This document shows positions 50,989 to 59,488 of a stretch of DNA of 64,000 nt, in pieces. The DNA comes from Halorussus halobius (lineage in GTDB: Archaea; Halobacteriota; Halobacteria; Halobacteriales; Haladaptataceae). The stretch lies in NCBI RefSeq assembly GCF_004765805.1, contig NZ_SBIU01000003.1, positions 1 through 64,000 of the forward strand, written 5' to 3'. Position numbers and translations under genes: made by a program. Under the pieces are notes generated by a model. That model was not told where the DNA came from and did not search any database. It saw only the letters and a list, made by a program, of their open reading frames with translations. The number at the start of each line of letters is the position of its first letter. Position 1 is the first letter of the stretch.

Positions 50989-51294
50989 CTACGCCAGGTC
51001 GCGTCGGGCCTCGATGAGCGTGCTCGCGCTCGCGTCGTGGAACTCGTCGGTTATCCCGTCGCCGGACTCGGCCGACCGGTCCGACGCGGCCCCCGCGACG
51101 ACGGTTACCGTCGAGGTGGTGATGCCCGGCGCGACGAGCACGGGGGCGACCGTCGGCTCGACGACGACAGCCTCGTCCGCTTCGGTCGCGTCCGCCACGA
51201 CGCTTTCCACCGATTCCGGGACGCTATCGCGGGCGGCCCGCTCGGCCCTGGTCAGTTCGATTTCGCCGCCGCCGGAACTATTTTCAACAGACAT
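50989..51294 (-). CDS. Small acidic protein 2, possible peptide precursor (paralog of 49953-50264)
   Basis: 101 residues with the same layout: acidic head with LTRAERAARDSVPESVES, hydrophobic centre VEPTVAPVLVAPGITTSTVT and VVAGAASDRSAES, and acidic tail ending IEARRDLA. No signal peptide or Cys. The two proteins agree at roughly half of positions along their whole length, most strongly around PVLVAP and the final EARRDL, so they arose by duplication. TATA is centred 26-27 bases before ATG 51294, exactly as in the paralog. Confidence 0.7.
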   Translation of the reverse strand: MSVENSSGGGEIELTRAERAARDSVPESVESVVADATEADEAVVVEPTVAPVLVAPGITTSTVTVVAGAASDRSAESGDGITDEFHDASASTLIEARRDLA

Positions 51295-51316
51295 GGAAAT
51301 TAAATACTCCTCGTCG

Positions 51317-51324
51317 ATTAAATA
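51317..51324 (-). promoter_or_regulatory. TATA-like box of small acidic protein 2
   Basis: TATTTAAT on the minus strand, centred 26-27 bases before ATG 51294. It has the same spacing as the promoter of the paralog. Confidence 0.6.
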
Positions 51325-51381
51325 GTTTCTCCGCGAGCGGCGGCGCGCGCTCGACGCGAGCGTGTGCCGGCGGGCCGGTCG

Positions 51382-52152
51382 TCAGACCGACACCAGGTCG
51401 CCGAGCCCGCCGTCGACGAGTTGGATGAGGACGGCCGCGATGCCGGTTCGCGACGACCAGATGGCGGTCTCCTCCGCGAGGTCGGCGTCGTCACGCTCGC
51501 CGAGGACGCTGAGCAGGACCGTCTCGTCGTCGACCACCACGACCTGGCCGACCGGCGCGTCGGGGTGGGTCTGGTCCGAGGCGATGTCGACGCCCCGAAC
51601 CGCGCTGTCGGCGAAGGCGTCCTCGACCGACTCGCCGCCGACGACGACCACGTCGACGCCGGCGTCGGCGCGCTCGCGCAGGATGTCGGCGACGGCGGCG
51701 TCCGGGCGACCGGCCCCCTTGCCCACCGCCATCACGACCTGGCGCTCGGCCTCGGAGACGAGTTGCTCGACCCGGCCGTCGATGCTCGTCCGGCCGTGGA
51801 CCGTCCAGATGTCCTCGCGCTCCTCGGCGGCCTCGCCGCGCTGCTGGCGCGCGGATTCGAGGTAGTCGAACGCCCGCTGCTGGGTGCGCTCGAACTCGCC
51901 CCGGAGGTGCGACCGGGCGGCGTCGAGGCTGACCGGCCGGTACTGGATGGGCTTTGACTGCTGGACCTCCACGAGACCGCGGTCCTGGAGGGACTCGGCC
52001 GCGCCGTACACCTGCGACCGGGGTACGTCGGTCGCGCGGTGGACGTCCCGGGCGGTCCCGGTGCCCAGCCGCTGGAGCGCGGCGAACACCTTCGCCTCGT
52101 AGTTCGACAGGCCGAGCCCTTCGAGCGCTTCGATGGCGTCGTCCTCGTCCAT
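51382..52152 (-). CDS. TrmB family transcriptional regulator
   Basis: 256 residues. The winged-helix start AIEALEGLGLSNYEAKVFAALQRLGTGTARDV and the recognition region DVPRSQVYGAAESLQDRGLVEV are classic TrmB. A central coiled segment (about 85-110) and a C-terminal ligand-sensing domain (about 120-250, VVMAVGKGAG, VDVVVVGGES) follow. Its ATG overlaps the stop of the MMPL gene by four bases, so the regulator is translated together with the transporter. It probably binds the palindrome at 55483-55501 before the operon and senses an exported molecule. Confidence 0.87.
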   Translation of the reverse strand: MDEDDAIEALEGLGLSNYEAKVFAALQRLGTGTARDVHRATDVPRSQVYGAAESLQDRGLVEVQQSKPIQYRPVSLDAARSHLRGEFERTQQRAFDYLESARQQRGEAAEEREDIWTVHGRTSIDGRVEQLVSEAERQVVMAVGKGAGRPDAAVADILRERADAGVDVVVVGGESVEDAFADSAVRGVDIASDQTHPDAPVGQVVVVDDETVLLSVLGERDDADLAEETAIWSSRTGIAAVLIQLVDGGLGDLVSV

Positions 52153-55100
52153 CACTCGTCCTCCGGTCGGTCGTCGGTCGCCCGGTCGTCGATTCCTGGC
52201 TCGTCGGGTCGGGGACCGCCCTCGTCGGGGTCCCGCACGTTTGCTCCGAACTCCCAGTCGTCGGGTCGGTCGGTCGGGCCGCCGCCCGCCGCGTCCGCAC
52301 TGCCGTCGCTGGTCGCGCTCGCGCTGCCGCCGTTCGCCACGGCGGGGCTCGGCTCGACGGCGGCGGCCTCGCCCGGCCCGAGGTAGCGAGTCCACAGCAC
52401 CAGCAGGCTCGGCAGCACCAGCACGCTGGCGAGGAACGCGTAGACGATGGTCAGCCCGGTGATGATGCCGAACTGCTCGAGCGCGGGCAGGATGGCGAAG
52501 TAGAGCACGCCGAAGCCACCGACCGTGGTCGCGGCGCTGCCCAGCAGCGCGCCCCCGGTGCCGGTGACGCTGGTCCGCATGGCCGACCAGATGGTGTCCT
52601 GCCGGGCGAGTTCGACGTTGTACCGCTCGCTGAGGTGGATGCTGTAGGCGACGCCCATCCCCACCGTGAGGCTGGTAATCATCCCCGTCATGACGTTGAA
52701 CGGCATCTCCAGCACGTACATCGTCCCGAGAATCCACGAGACGCTGAACGCCACCGGGAGCAGGGTGACCGCCCCGAGGAGCGCGCTCCCGTGGGTCAGC
52801 CGGTAGGCGACCATCAGGAACGTGAACGTCGCTGCGAGCGTGATGAGCAGGCTCTCGATGACCGTGTCGAGTAGCTGCTGTTGGACGATCTCGAACACGA
52901 CGGACTGGCCGGTCGCGGTCGCTTCGAGGTCGTCGCCGTCGAAGACCGTCGCCACGTCGCGCATCTGCTCGGTCACGTCGGCCGACGCCGCACCGCCCTG
53001 CACCGAGACGACCATCCGGACGGCCGCGTAGTCGCCGTCGTCGGTCCGGTGGACGACGCCCTCGGCCTCGTCGGGCGCGACCCGGAACAGTTCGTCGTAG
53101 ACGGCCGTGACGTTCTCGTCGGGCACGTCGTCGCCGTCGGTGTCCGCGGCCGCGAGCGTCTCGTTGAACGACTCGTTCTGGGCCGCGACCTGCTCCATCA
53201 CCGAGAGGGGACTCCGAATCTGGGCCTCGTCGTTCGAGAGGACGACCGTAACGTTCTTGCCGGCGGCCCGGTCGGTCGCGGCCTCGAGTTGGTCCATCGC
53301 CTCCGGCGTGTCGACCGCGCCCTCGACGAGTATCTGGGCCTGTGAGTCCTCGCGGACGAAGTTCTTGTTGACGTAGTCGAGGTTGGCCTTCATCGTGTAC
53401 TCGCCGGGCCGGATGGGCTCGGGCAGGTTGTCCATCCACGCCGGCGGGTCCTCCGCGAGGAAGTCCTCCTGCTGGAAGCTGGTGTCGACCTGCGTCGCGC
53501 CGTACGCACCGCCGGCCGAGATGACGAGCGTGAGCGCGAGGACCACGAGCGGTGCCTTCCGGGCCGCGACCGCGCCGACCGACAGCAGCGAGCCGAGCGT
53601 CCCGCCGCCGGTGCCGAACGCCCGCTTGCGACGGTCGGAGCCGCGATTTTCGAGGAAGCCGTCGATCTCGACCTTGAGCGCCGGAATCAGCCCGCCGAAC
53701 ACCAGCAGGGCCGTCCCGATGCCGATCGAGCTCACGATGCCGAACTCCTGTATCGGCGGAATCGGGCTCACGAGGTTCGAGAGGAAGCCGATGACCGTGG
53801 TGGCGGTCACCCAGACCAGCGCGACGCCCACGCTGGCGAGCGCGACCGACATCCCGGTGCGGACGTCGCCGCCGGTCTCCTCGCGCTGTTCGCGGTGGCG
53901 CATGAAGACGTGGATGGCGTAGTCGATGGACAGCCCGATGAGCAACACCGGCACCGCCACGAATATCTGGTTGAACGCGATGTCGAGCCACCCCATCGCG
54001 CCGAACGTCCACACCAGCACCACGAGGATGCCGACCACGCCCAGCAGGATGTCGAGCAGGTCCCGATAGGCGATGACGAGCGTGACGATAACGAACAGCA
54101 GCGCCATGGGTCCGACCACGGCGAGGCTGTCGGTCATCGACTGCTCTATCTCGTCGCTCATGATGCCCGCGCCGAACACCAGCACCTCGGCGTCGGTCGA
54201 CGACTGGGCCACGCTCCGGATGGCCTTCTGGGACTCGACGAGCTCGGACGACCCCATCGCTCCCATCGAGTCGCCGCCACCGTCCTGCATCACGACGAGC
54301 ATCGTGGCGTTGGACTCGGCGGCCCCCGGCTCGTAGCTCTGGGGCATGAACGAGAACGCCCCGTTCGACTGGCCGTCGTCGCTCGCGCTCAGCACTTGCT
54401 CGACCGTCGACTCGACCGCCGACTCGTTCATCGACGCCAACTGCTCGCGCTGGTCGGCGAGCGACGGCTGGGAACCGTTCCGGAGCTCCTGTTGGCGCTC
54501 CTGAAGTCGCTCGCCGTCCTCGCGGAGCTGTTCACCGCGCTCGGCCAGCTCCTCGCCGCGCGCTTCGAGGTCCTGGTACTCGTCGGCCAGCACGCCCTGC
54601 GTGCCCAGCCGGTAGACCTCCCCGAACTGCGATTGAATCTCCGCGGCGCGCTCCTGGTAGGTCGACTGGTTGACCTCGCCCGCCTGGAGCGACGCGTTGA
54701 GTTGGCTCAGTTGCGCCTGCAACCCGCGAACCTGCCGGTTTGCCTCGAGGAACGTCGACGCCTGCTCGTCGGTCAGGTTCGCGGTCGCGGCGGTCCGGAC
54801 CGACCGGAGTCGCTCCTCGACGTCGGCCGACCGCTGGGCGTACGCCGAGTCGTTCACTTGGCCGGACTGGTACGACGCGTTGAGCCGGTCGTACCGCGAC
54901 TGGAGCTCGCGGGTCCGGTTGAGCGCGTCGCTCAACTCGGCGGCCGTCCGGTTGAGTTCGGCGCTCCGGCGTTCGAGCTGTGCGCGGTCGTCCTGGAGCG
55001 TCTGATTGCGCTGTTCGAGTTCGCTGGCGCGTTCCTGAAGTTCGGACGCCCGCTCTTGCTGTATCGCCGCGATGGCGACGACGTTCGAGACGCCCGACGT

Positions 55101-55433
55101 GGGCGTCCCGTCGGCGAGCGACCGATTGACCGTCTCGTTGTCCCGGAGCGCCTGCTGGAGGTCCAGCGACTCCACCAGCGCCGCCTTCGAGAGCACGTTG
55201 TCGTCCCGAATGACGAGCTGGACCGTCGTGCCGTTCTGTTGGCCGGAGCTGAAGTTGTCCTCGATGTAGGCCTGTTTGTCGGCGGCCGTGCTGTCGCTCT
55301 GGAACTGGTCGAGCGACGACGACTGTTCGAGCCCAGTCGCGCCCGCGCCGAGCACTGCGGTCAGCACGAGCATGACAGTGATGACGATGCGGCTGTGGGC
55401 GGTGACGACGCCGAAGACGTCACTCGGTCTCAC
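52152..55433 (-). CDS. MMPL/RND family exporter with sterol-sensing-like domains
   Basis: 1093 residues. A first membrane helix (about 12-35) is followed by a large coiled-coil, Gln/Glu/Arg-rich extracellular segment (about 100-340). Two MMPL membrane bundles lie at about 440-640 and 850-1030: ALLFVIVTLVIAYRDLLDI, LIGLSIDYAIHVFMRHREQR and the copy MVAYRLTHGSALL, VGMGVAYSIHLSERY. RND exporters use the proton gradient to expel lipids or drugs; the GLSIDYA and GMGVAYS motifs sit in TM4-like helices. The long coiled coil resembles tube-like periplasmic extensions. It is in one operon with a TrmB regulator. Confidence 0.88.
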   Translation of the reverse strand: MRPSDVFGVVTAHSRIVITVMLVLTAVLGAGATGLEQSSSLDQFQSDSTAADKQAYIEDNFSSGQQNGTTVQLVIRDDNVLSKAALVESLDLQQALRDNETVNRSLADGTPTSGVSNVVAIAAIQQERASELQERASELEQRNQTLQDDRAQLERRSAELNRTAAELSDALNRTRELQSRYDRLNASYQSGQVNDSAYAQRSADVEERLRSVRTAATANLTDEQASTFLEANRQVRGLQAQLSQLNASLQAGEVNQSTYQERAAEIQSQFGEVYRLGTQGVLADEYQDLEARGEELAERGEQLREDGERLQERQQELRNGSQPSLADQREQLASMNESAVESTVEQVLSASDDGQSNGAFSFMPQSYEPGAAESNATMLVVMQDGGGDSMGAMGSSELVESQKAIRSVAQSSTDAEVLVFGAGIMSDEIEQSMTDSLAVVGPMALLFVIVTLVIAYRDLLDILLGVVGILVVLVWTFGAMGWLDIAFNQIFVAVPVLLIGLSIDYAIHVFMRHREQREETGGDVRTGMSVALASVGVALVWVTATTVIGFLSNLVSPIPPIQEFGIVSSIGIGTALLVFGGLIPALKVEIDGFLENRGSDRRKRAFGTGGGTLGSLLSVGAVAARKAPLVVLALTLVISAGGAYGATQVDTSFQQEDFLAEDPPAWMDNLPEPIRPGEYTMKANLDYVNKNFVREDSQAQILVEGAVDTPEAMDQLEAATDRAAGKNVTVVLSNDEAQIRSPLSVMEQVAAQNESFNETLAAADTDGDDVPDENVTAVYDELFRVAPDEAEGVVHRTDDGDYAAVRMVVSVQGGAASADVTEQMRDVATVFDGDDLEATATGQSVVFEIVQQQLLDTVIESLLITLAATFTFLMVAYRLTHGSALLGAVTLLPVAFSVSWILGTMYVLEMPFNVMTGMITSLTVGMGVAYSIHLSERYNVELARQDTIWSAMRTSVTGTGGALLGSAATTVGGFGVLYFAILPALEQFGIITGLTIVYAFLASVLVLPSLLVLWTRYLGPGEAAAVEPSPAVANGGSASATSDGSADAAGGGPTDRPDDWEFGANVRDPDEGGPRPDEPGIDDRATDDRPEDE

Positions 55434-55482
55434 GACGCGACCCTCCGCGCGAATGGTTGACGGAACATGGATTGGGTACTGT

Positions 55483-55501
55483 TGTTAGAAAGGTACTAAC
55501 A
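55483..55501. promoter_or_regulatory. Palindromic operator candidate of the MMPL-TrmB operon
   Basis: TGTTAG-AAAGGTA-CTAACA is a perfect 6-bp inverted repeat with a 7-base spacer, 50-68 bases upstream of the MMPL start at 55433. It is the only clear palindrome in the gap. Position and symmetry fit binding of the TrmB protein encoded at the end of the same operon. Confidence 0.5.
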
Positions 55502-55585
55502 GCGAGTTCATAAAGGGACCGGATTCGGTCAGCGTTGCGGCGACCCCGCGAGTCGAGTTCCGACAAACGCCACCGCGCTCGTTAG

Positions 55586-55593
55586 CTTTTAGG
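55586..55593 (+). promoter_or_regulatory. TATA-like box of the HalOD1 gene
   Basis: CTTTTAGG is centred about 28 bases before ATG 55618, a leaderless-type spacing. Confidence 0.5.
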
Positions 55594-55617
55594 CGGTCGG
55601 GTCCTCAGTGTGGGGGG

Positions 55618-55893
55618 ATGACAGTGTCTCGAGCCGCCATCGACAACCACCGGAACGTGAGTACGGTCGTGGTCGAGGCGGTAGCCGAATCCATGGGGGT
55701 GTCGCCGCTCGAACTCGATCCGCCGCTGCACCGAGTCGTGGACCCGGACGCGCTCGACGACCTGTTCGGTCCGACCGGAGCCGCGACGGAGCCGACACGG
55801 GTGTCGTTCACGTACGCCGGTCACGAGGTCACGGTCCAGGGACGTGGCGACGTCGAGGTCCGGCCCGCGTCCGAATCCGAACCCGTCGCCTGA
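55618..55893 (+). CDS. HalOD1 output-domain protein
   Basis: 91 residues. STVVVEAVAESMGVSPLELD, PLHRVVDPDALDDLF and VSFTYAGHEVTVQGRGDVEV match the haloarchaeal HalOD1 domain, an output module often fused to sensors. Here it occurs alone, so it may work with a separate input protein. Leaderless transcription is likely. It is divergent from the MMPL-TrmB operon, sharing the same gap. Confidence 0.85.
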   Translation: MTVSRAAIDNHRNVSTVVVEAVAESMGVSPLELDPPLHRVVDPDALDDLFGPTGAATEPTRVSFTYAGHEVTVQGRGDVEVRPASESEPVA

Positions 55894-55983
55894 CGCCGGC
55901 GGTCCACCGTCCGCTGGCCCCGACCGAGTTCTCCTCCGGCTCGCGCCCGAAGACATAACTCCCGGCCCATCGTCGTCGAGTCC

Positions 55984-56193
55984 ATGGCGTTCGGACTCGG
56001 GGGACGGGTCACCGCCGACCGCGCGGCGCTGGCCGTCGTCTGGGTCGGCATGCTCGCGTTCGTCGGACTGCACAGTTTTCTCTTTCTGGAAGCGGTCGAC
56101 GAGCGCACGCGGTCGCTGGTCCGGGCCGCGTGGTTCGGGGGGCTCGGACTGGTCGCGGTCCTGGCGGTCTCCGCGCTCGTTCGGGACGCGTAG
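55984..56193 (+). CDS. Small two-helix membrane protein
   Basis: 69 residues: MAFGLGGRVTADRA head, then two hydrophobic helices (LAVVWVGMLAFVGLHSFLFL and AAWFGGLGLVAVLAVSALV) joined by a charged loop. Coding character is good. It ends nine bases from the convergent ATP-grasp gene. Function unknown. Confidence 0.65.
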   Translation: MAFGLGGRVTADRAALAVVWVGMLAFVGLHSFLFLEAVDERTRSLVRAAWFGGLGLVAVLAVSALVRDA

Positions 56194-56201
56194 GACCGCG
56201 T

Positions 56202-57497
56202 TCAGTGGGCGGACGCGCCCCGGAGCCGTCGGGCCGCGCGCTCGACGAGCGGAGCCACGAGTTCGTCGGAGGCGTACCGGAGCCCGGGACACGGGTCCGC
56301 GAGGTCGGCGTAGTCGAGCCGGGGGTACCGGACCAGCGACCCCAGCACGTCGGCCAGCGCGGCCGGCAGCGACGGGCGCTCGGCGAGGGGCACGTCGTCT
56401 CGCACCACGCTGAGCAGGTACGATATCTCGCCGACGAGGAGGTGGCCGCCGATGCCGACGTCGTAGCCCGGCTCGATGCGGTCGGCCCGCCCGGTCGCGA
56501 CCAGCCAGTAGTACAGCGGGAAGTCGGCACCGGCCGCGACCGCGAACGGCACCGACGACCAGAAGCGCGGATTCACTTCCATGAGTTTGAACTCGCCCGT
56601 CCGGTCGTCGCGCTTGAACTCGACGTCGGCCGGGCCGTGCCAGTCCAGCGCGTCGAGCAGCGTCAGCCCCTCGGCTTCGAGGTCGGGGTCGGCCACCGAC
56701 GTCCGGAACGCGCTGGTGCCCCCGCTGTAGCTGAACCCCCGGACCTGGCGGTGCTGGAACGTCGCCAGCGCCTCGCCGTGGTCGTACATGGCACAGAAGC
56801 TGTACTCGTCGGTGTCGGGGAGGTACGCCTGAACCAGCGGGACGTGGCCCGCGGCCTCGCACAGGTCGTCGACGTCCGGCCGCTCGCCCGGCGGGAGGTA
56901 CGTCGTCTTCGGCGGGTCGACGAGTCCCGCCTCCGTCTCGGGTGCTTCGCCCCGAGAGCTCCCGGCACCGTCGTTTCGGACTGGCCGGTCGGTCGATTCC
57001 GCCCGGGCTGCCGGCGGCTCGCGGTAGGCGTCGGCCAGTACCGCGTACCGGCTCTTGACTATCCGGGGCTCCGACCAGTCGGTGCGCTCGGTGAGCAGTT
57101 CGGTCTCGGGAATCGGGACGCCCGCCTCCCGGGCGCGGTCGAACAGCTCCACGCGGTCGTGGACCGCCCGGAGCGTCCCGAAGTCGGGAAACGGCGTCGC
57201 GACGTGCTCGGCGAACGCCTCCTTGTATCGCGACAGAACGTAGATGTCCGCCTCCCGGACCGGGACGATGGTGCGCACGTCGTCGCGTCGGGCGAGGTCG
57301 AGGAGCGCATCCTTGTACGCGGTCGCGGCGTCGGCGGGCGAGGGGACCCGGACCGATTCGTCGCAGTACCGCGAGCAGAACGCCGGCGGCGACTCGCGCT
57401 CGGAGACAGCGACGGTGTGGACTCCGCGCCGGTGGAGCGACCGGAGCGTGACGAACGAACTCGGGACGTCCACGGCGGGCACGACGACCGACTTCAT
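56202..57497 (-). CDS. ATP-grasp ligase-like enzyme of the surface polysaccharide cluster
   Basis: 431 residues. Same layout as the paralog at 20530-21741: DVRTIVPVREADIYVLSRYK, VPIPETELLTERTDW, PRIVKSRYAVLADAY (ATP Lys) and EFKLMEVNPRFWSSVPFAVA (metal-binding Glu/Asn). It joins a carboxylate to an amine or similar group at ATP cost. A polar insert of about 30 residues after the VKSRY strand is specific to this copy. It is last in the minus-strand cluster after the flippase, GT2 and membrane protein, so modifying a sugar or the glycan with an amino acid-like group is plausible. Confidence 0.82.
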   Translation of the reverse strand: MKSVVVPAVDVPSSFVTLRSLHRRGVHTVAVSERESPPAFCSRYCDESVRVPSPADAATAYKDALLDLARRDDVRTIVPVREADIYVLSRYKEAFAEHVATPFPDFGTLRAVHDRVELFDRAREAGVPIPETELLTERTDWSEPRIVKSRYAVLADAYREPPAARAESTDRPVRNDGAGSSRGEAPETEAGLVDPPKTTYLPPGERPDVDDLCEAAGHVPLVQAYLPDTDEYSFCAMYDHGEALATFQHRQVRGFSYSGGTSAFRTSVADPDLEAEGLTLLDALDWHGPADVEFKRDDRTGEFKLMEVNPRFWSSVPFAVAAGADFPLYYWLVATGRADRIEPGYDVGIGGHLLVGEISYLLSVVRDDVPLAERPSLPAALADVLGSLVRYPRLDYADLADPCPGLRYASDELVAPLVERAARRLRGASAH

Positions 57498-57591
57498 GCT
57501 ATCGGTCTTCCGGGGCGAGGGCTTTGTTATTCGCCCGTTTCGACCGGCGTTCGGGCCGTAAGTCGGGGCTGAACCGGAGCTTCGGGCCGAG

Positions 57592-59427
57592 CTACGACGC
57601 CGCGTCCGTCGTCGTGGCGTTGGCCCGACTGCCGACGCCCCGGACGACGTACGCGTCCAGTTCCCCGTCGTCGTAGACGTGCGAGACCGACGGGTCGTCC
57701 TCCAGCCGCGCGAAGTCCTCGGGGGTGTGCCGCCAGAACTCGCGGTACTCCGGATAGAACCGCTGGTTCTTGGTTCGGCTCGGCCCGGACGTCACCAGAT
57801 ATCGGCGGTCGAGGGCCGCCTCGGCGGGCACGTCCTCCAGCGAGGCGTTCCCGTACGCGAAGTGCGTCGGCGGCGGCGGCGCGGCCCGCCGGACGTTCAC
57901 GCCCCGGTCGGCCGTCGAGCGGTCGAAGGTGTACATCCGGTACTGGTCGAAGCCCAGTTGGTCGACGAGCAGCGACTCGTTGCGGTGTTCGAACAGCCAC
58001 TCGCCGCCCTCGATTTCGGCCTCGGTCAGCTGGAGGTTGCTGTCGTTCGAGAGCGGCGAGCCGTAGAGCAGGAACACCGAGAGGAAGGCGAACACGAAAA
58101 ACGAGACGTACGCCGCCGGCCGGAGGTAGCGTTCGACGGCCGACCCGCCGAGCCGCCCGAACAGCGCGTAGAACCCCGCGCCGATCAGTATCGACCCGGC
58201 GAACCGGACGTACCGGGCGAACCTGGTGAACCCGAGCGTGACGTCGACGAAGAAGGCGACGACCGACCCGACGAGGAACGTCCCGAACGTCGCGGCGAGG
58301 AACAGCTCGACGGCGTCCAGCCGCCGCCGACCGCGCAGCGAGAGGTACGCGAGGTAGGCGACGAGCGCGAGCGTCAGCCCTGTTATCGCGGCTATCAGCC
58401 CGTAGGTGTACACGCCCACGAGCGCGACGTCCGACAGCGCGGGCGACGCCCGCCCGAAGACGCTCGTGAGCTGGCCGTAGGTGCTGGCCCCTTCCGAGAG
58501 GCCGAGCACCTTGTAGACGACCGCGAGCGTGCTCCCGATGATGGAGGAAAAGGAGTAGTACCACGAGAAAAACAGCACGAACGCGATGGACGCGGTCACG
58601 AGCGGGGTGTTCCCGCGCCGGATGTTCGTCGCCTGGACGCGCCGACCGGCGACGAACGCGAGCTTCAGCAGGACGAGCATCCCGACGAAAAACACCGTCA
58701 CCGCGGGGTGGTAGAACACGAGCGACACGACCGCGACGACGAACAGGAGCCGGAACCGGTCGCTGGCTTCGTCGGCGTACACCCGGAAGAGCAGGTAGAA
58801 GACGAACGGCAACAGCATGAAGGCGTACACGCTCGGGGTGAACAGCACGTTCTCGAACTCGAACAGCAACAGCGCGCCGAACGGGAGCACGAACAGCGGC
58901 TTGGCCGGGTCCTCGAACAGTGCTGTCAGGAGGTAGTACAGCGCCACCGCGTACAGCAGCGACGCCACCGGCGGCAGGTAGTTGACGACCCGGGCGGGCG
59001 CGACCCCGGTCACCTCCGAGACCGCGACCGCCAGCAGGTGGACGTTCGGGTAGTAGTTGGTCCCCGGAATCGCGCCGAGGTCGCCGATGTCGCGTATCAT
59101 GCCGACGAACGTGAGCATGTCGCCCCTGAGATAGAAGTCGTAGCGCACCGCCGGGACGAAGAGCAGGACCGCGTTCACCGCCAGCATCAGGCCGAATCCG
59201 AGCTTCCAGGAGGGGCCGCGCTCGCCCGGGTCGGCGCTCTCGAACACGACCACCTGTCCGGCGAACAGCCCGCCCAGCAACAGCAGCCAGAACGCCGTCG
59301 GATACGCGTCGTAGACGCTTAGTTCGTACTCCGACGCCGACGGGTCGGCCGCGAGCAGCGCCACGGCGAGCGCCACCGCCACGGCACCGGCGGTCGCGAC
59401 CAGCTTGAGCCGGCGGCGGGAGCTCAC
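57592..59427 (-). CDS. Polytopic membrane protein, GT-C-like glycosyltransferase or polymerase
   Basis: 611 residues with about 11-13 transmembrane helices and a soluble C-terminal domain (about 465-600). Early loop LRGDMLTFVGMIRDIGDLGA and NYYPNVHLL resemble the first luminal loop of GT-C membrane glycosyltransferases, with Asp residues for a lipid-linked sugar. The exact family is not recognised. It is placed between GT2 and the ATP-grasp enzyme in a minus-strand cluster with a flippase, as expected for a lipid-linked glycan polymerase or transferase. Confidence 0.7.
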   Translation of the reverse strand: MSSRRRLKLVATAGAVAVALAVALLAADPSASEYELSVYDAYPTAFWLLLLGGLFAGQVVVFESADPGERGPSWKLGFGLMLAVNAVLLFVPAVRYDFYLRGDMLTFVGMIRDIGDLGAIPGTNYYPNVHLLAVAVSEVTGVAPARVVNYLPPVASLLYAVALYYLLTALFEDPAKPLFVLPFGALLLFEFENVLFTPSVYAFMLLPFVFYLLFRVYADEASDRFRLLFVVAVVSLVFYHPAVTVFFVGMLVLLKLAFVAGRRVQATNIRRGNTPLVTASIAFVLFFSWYYSFSSIIGSTLAVVYKVLGLSEGASTYGQLTSVFGRASPALSDVALVGVYTYGLIAAITGLTLALVAYLAYLSLRGRRRLDAVELFLAATFGTFLVGSVVAFFVDVTLGFTRFARYVRFAGSILIGAGFYALFGRLGGSAVERYLRPAAYVSFFVFAFLSVFLLYGSPLSNDSNLQLTEAEIEGGEWLFEHRNESLLVDQLGFDQYRMYTFDRSTADRGVNVRRAAPPPPTHFAYGNASLEDVPAEAALDRRYLVTSGPSRTKNQRFYPEYREFWRHTPEDFARLEDDPSVSHVYDDGELDAYVVRGVGSRANATTTDAAS

Positions 59428-59488
59428 GCTCGCCGCCTCCGGTCGCGGCTGGAACCTCGTCGGGGAACTGTTGGGACCATCGTCGCTG

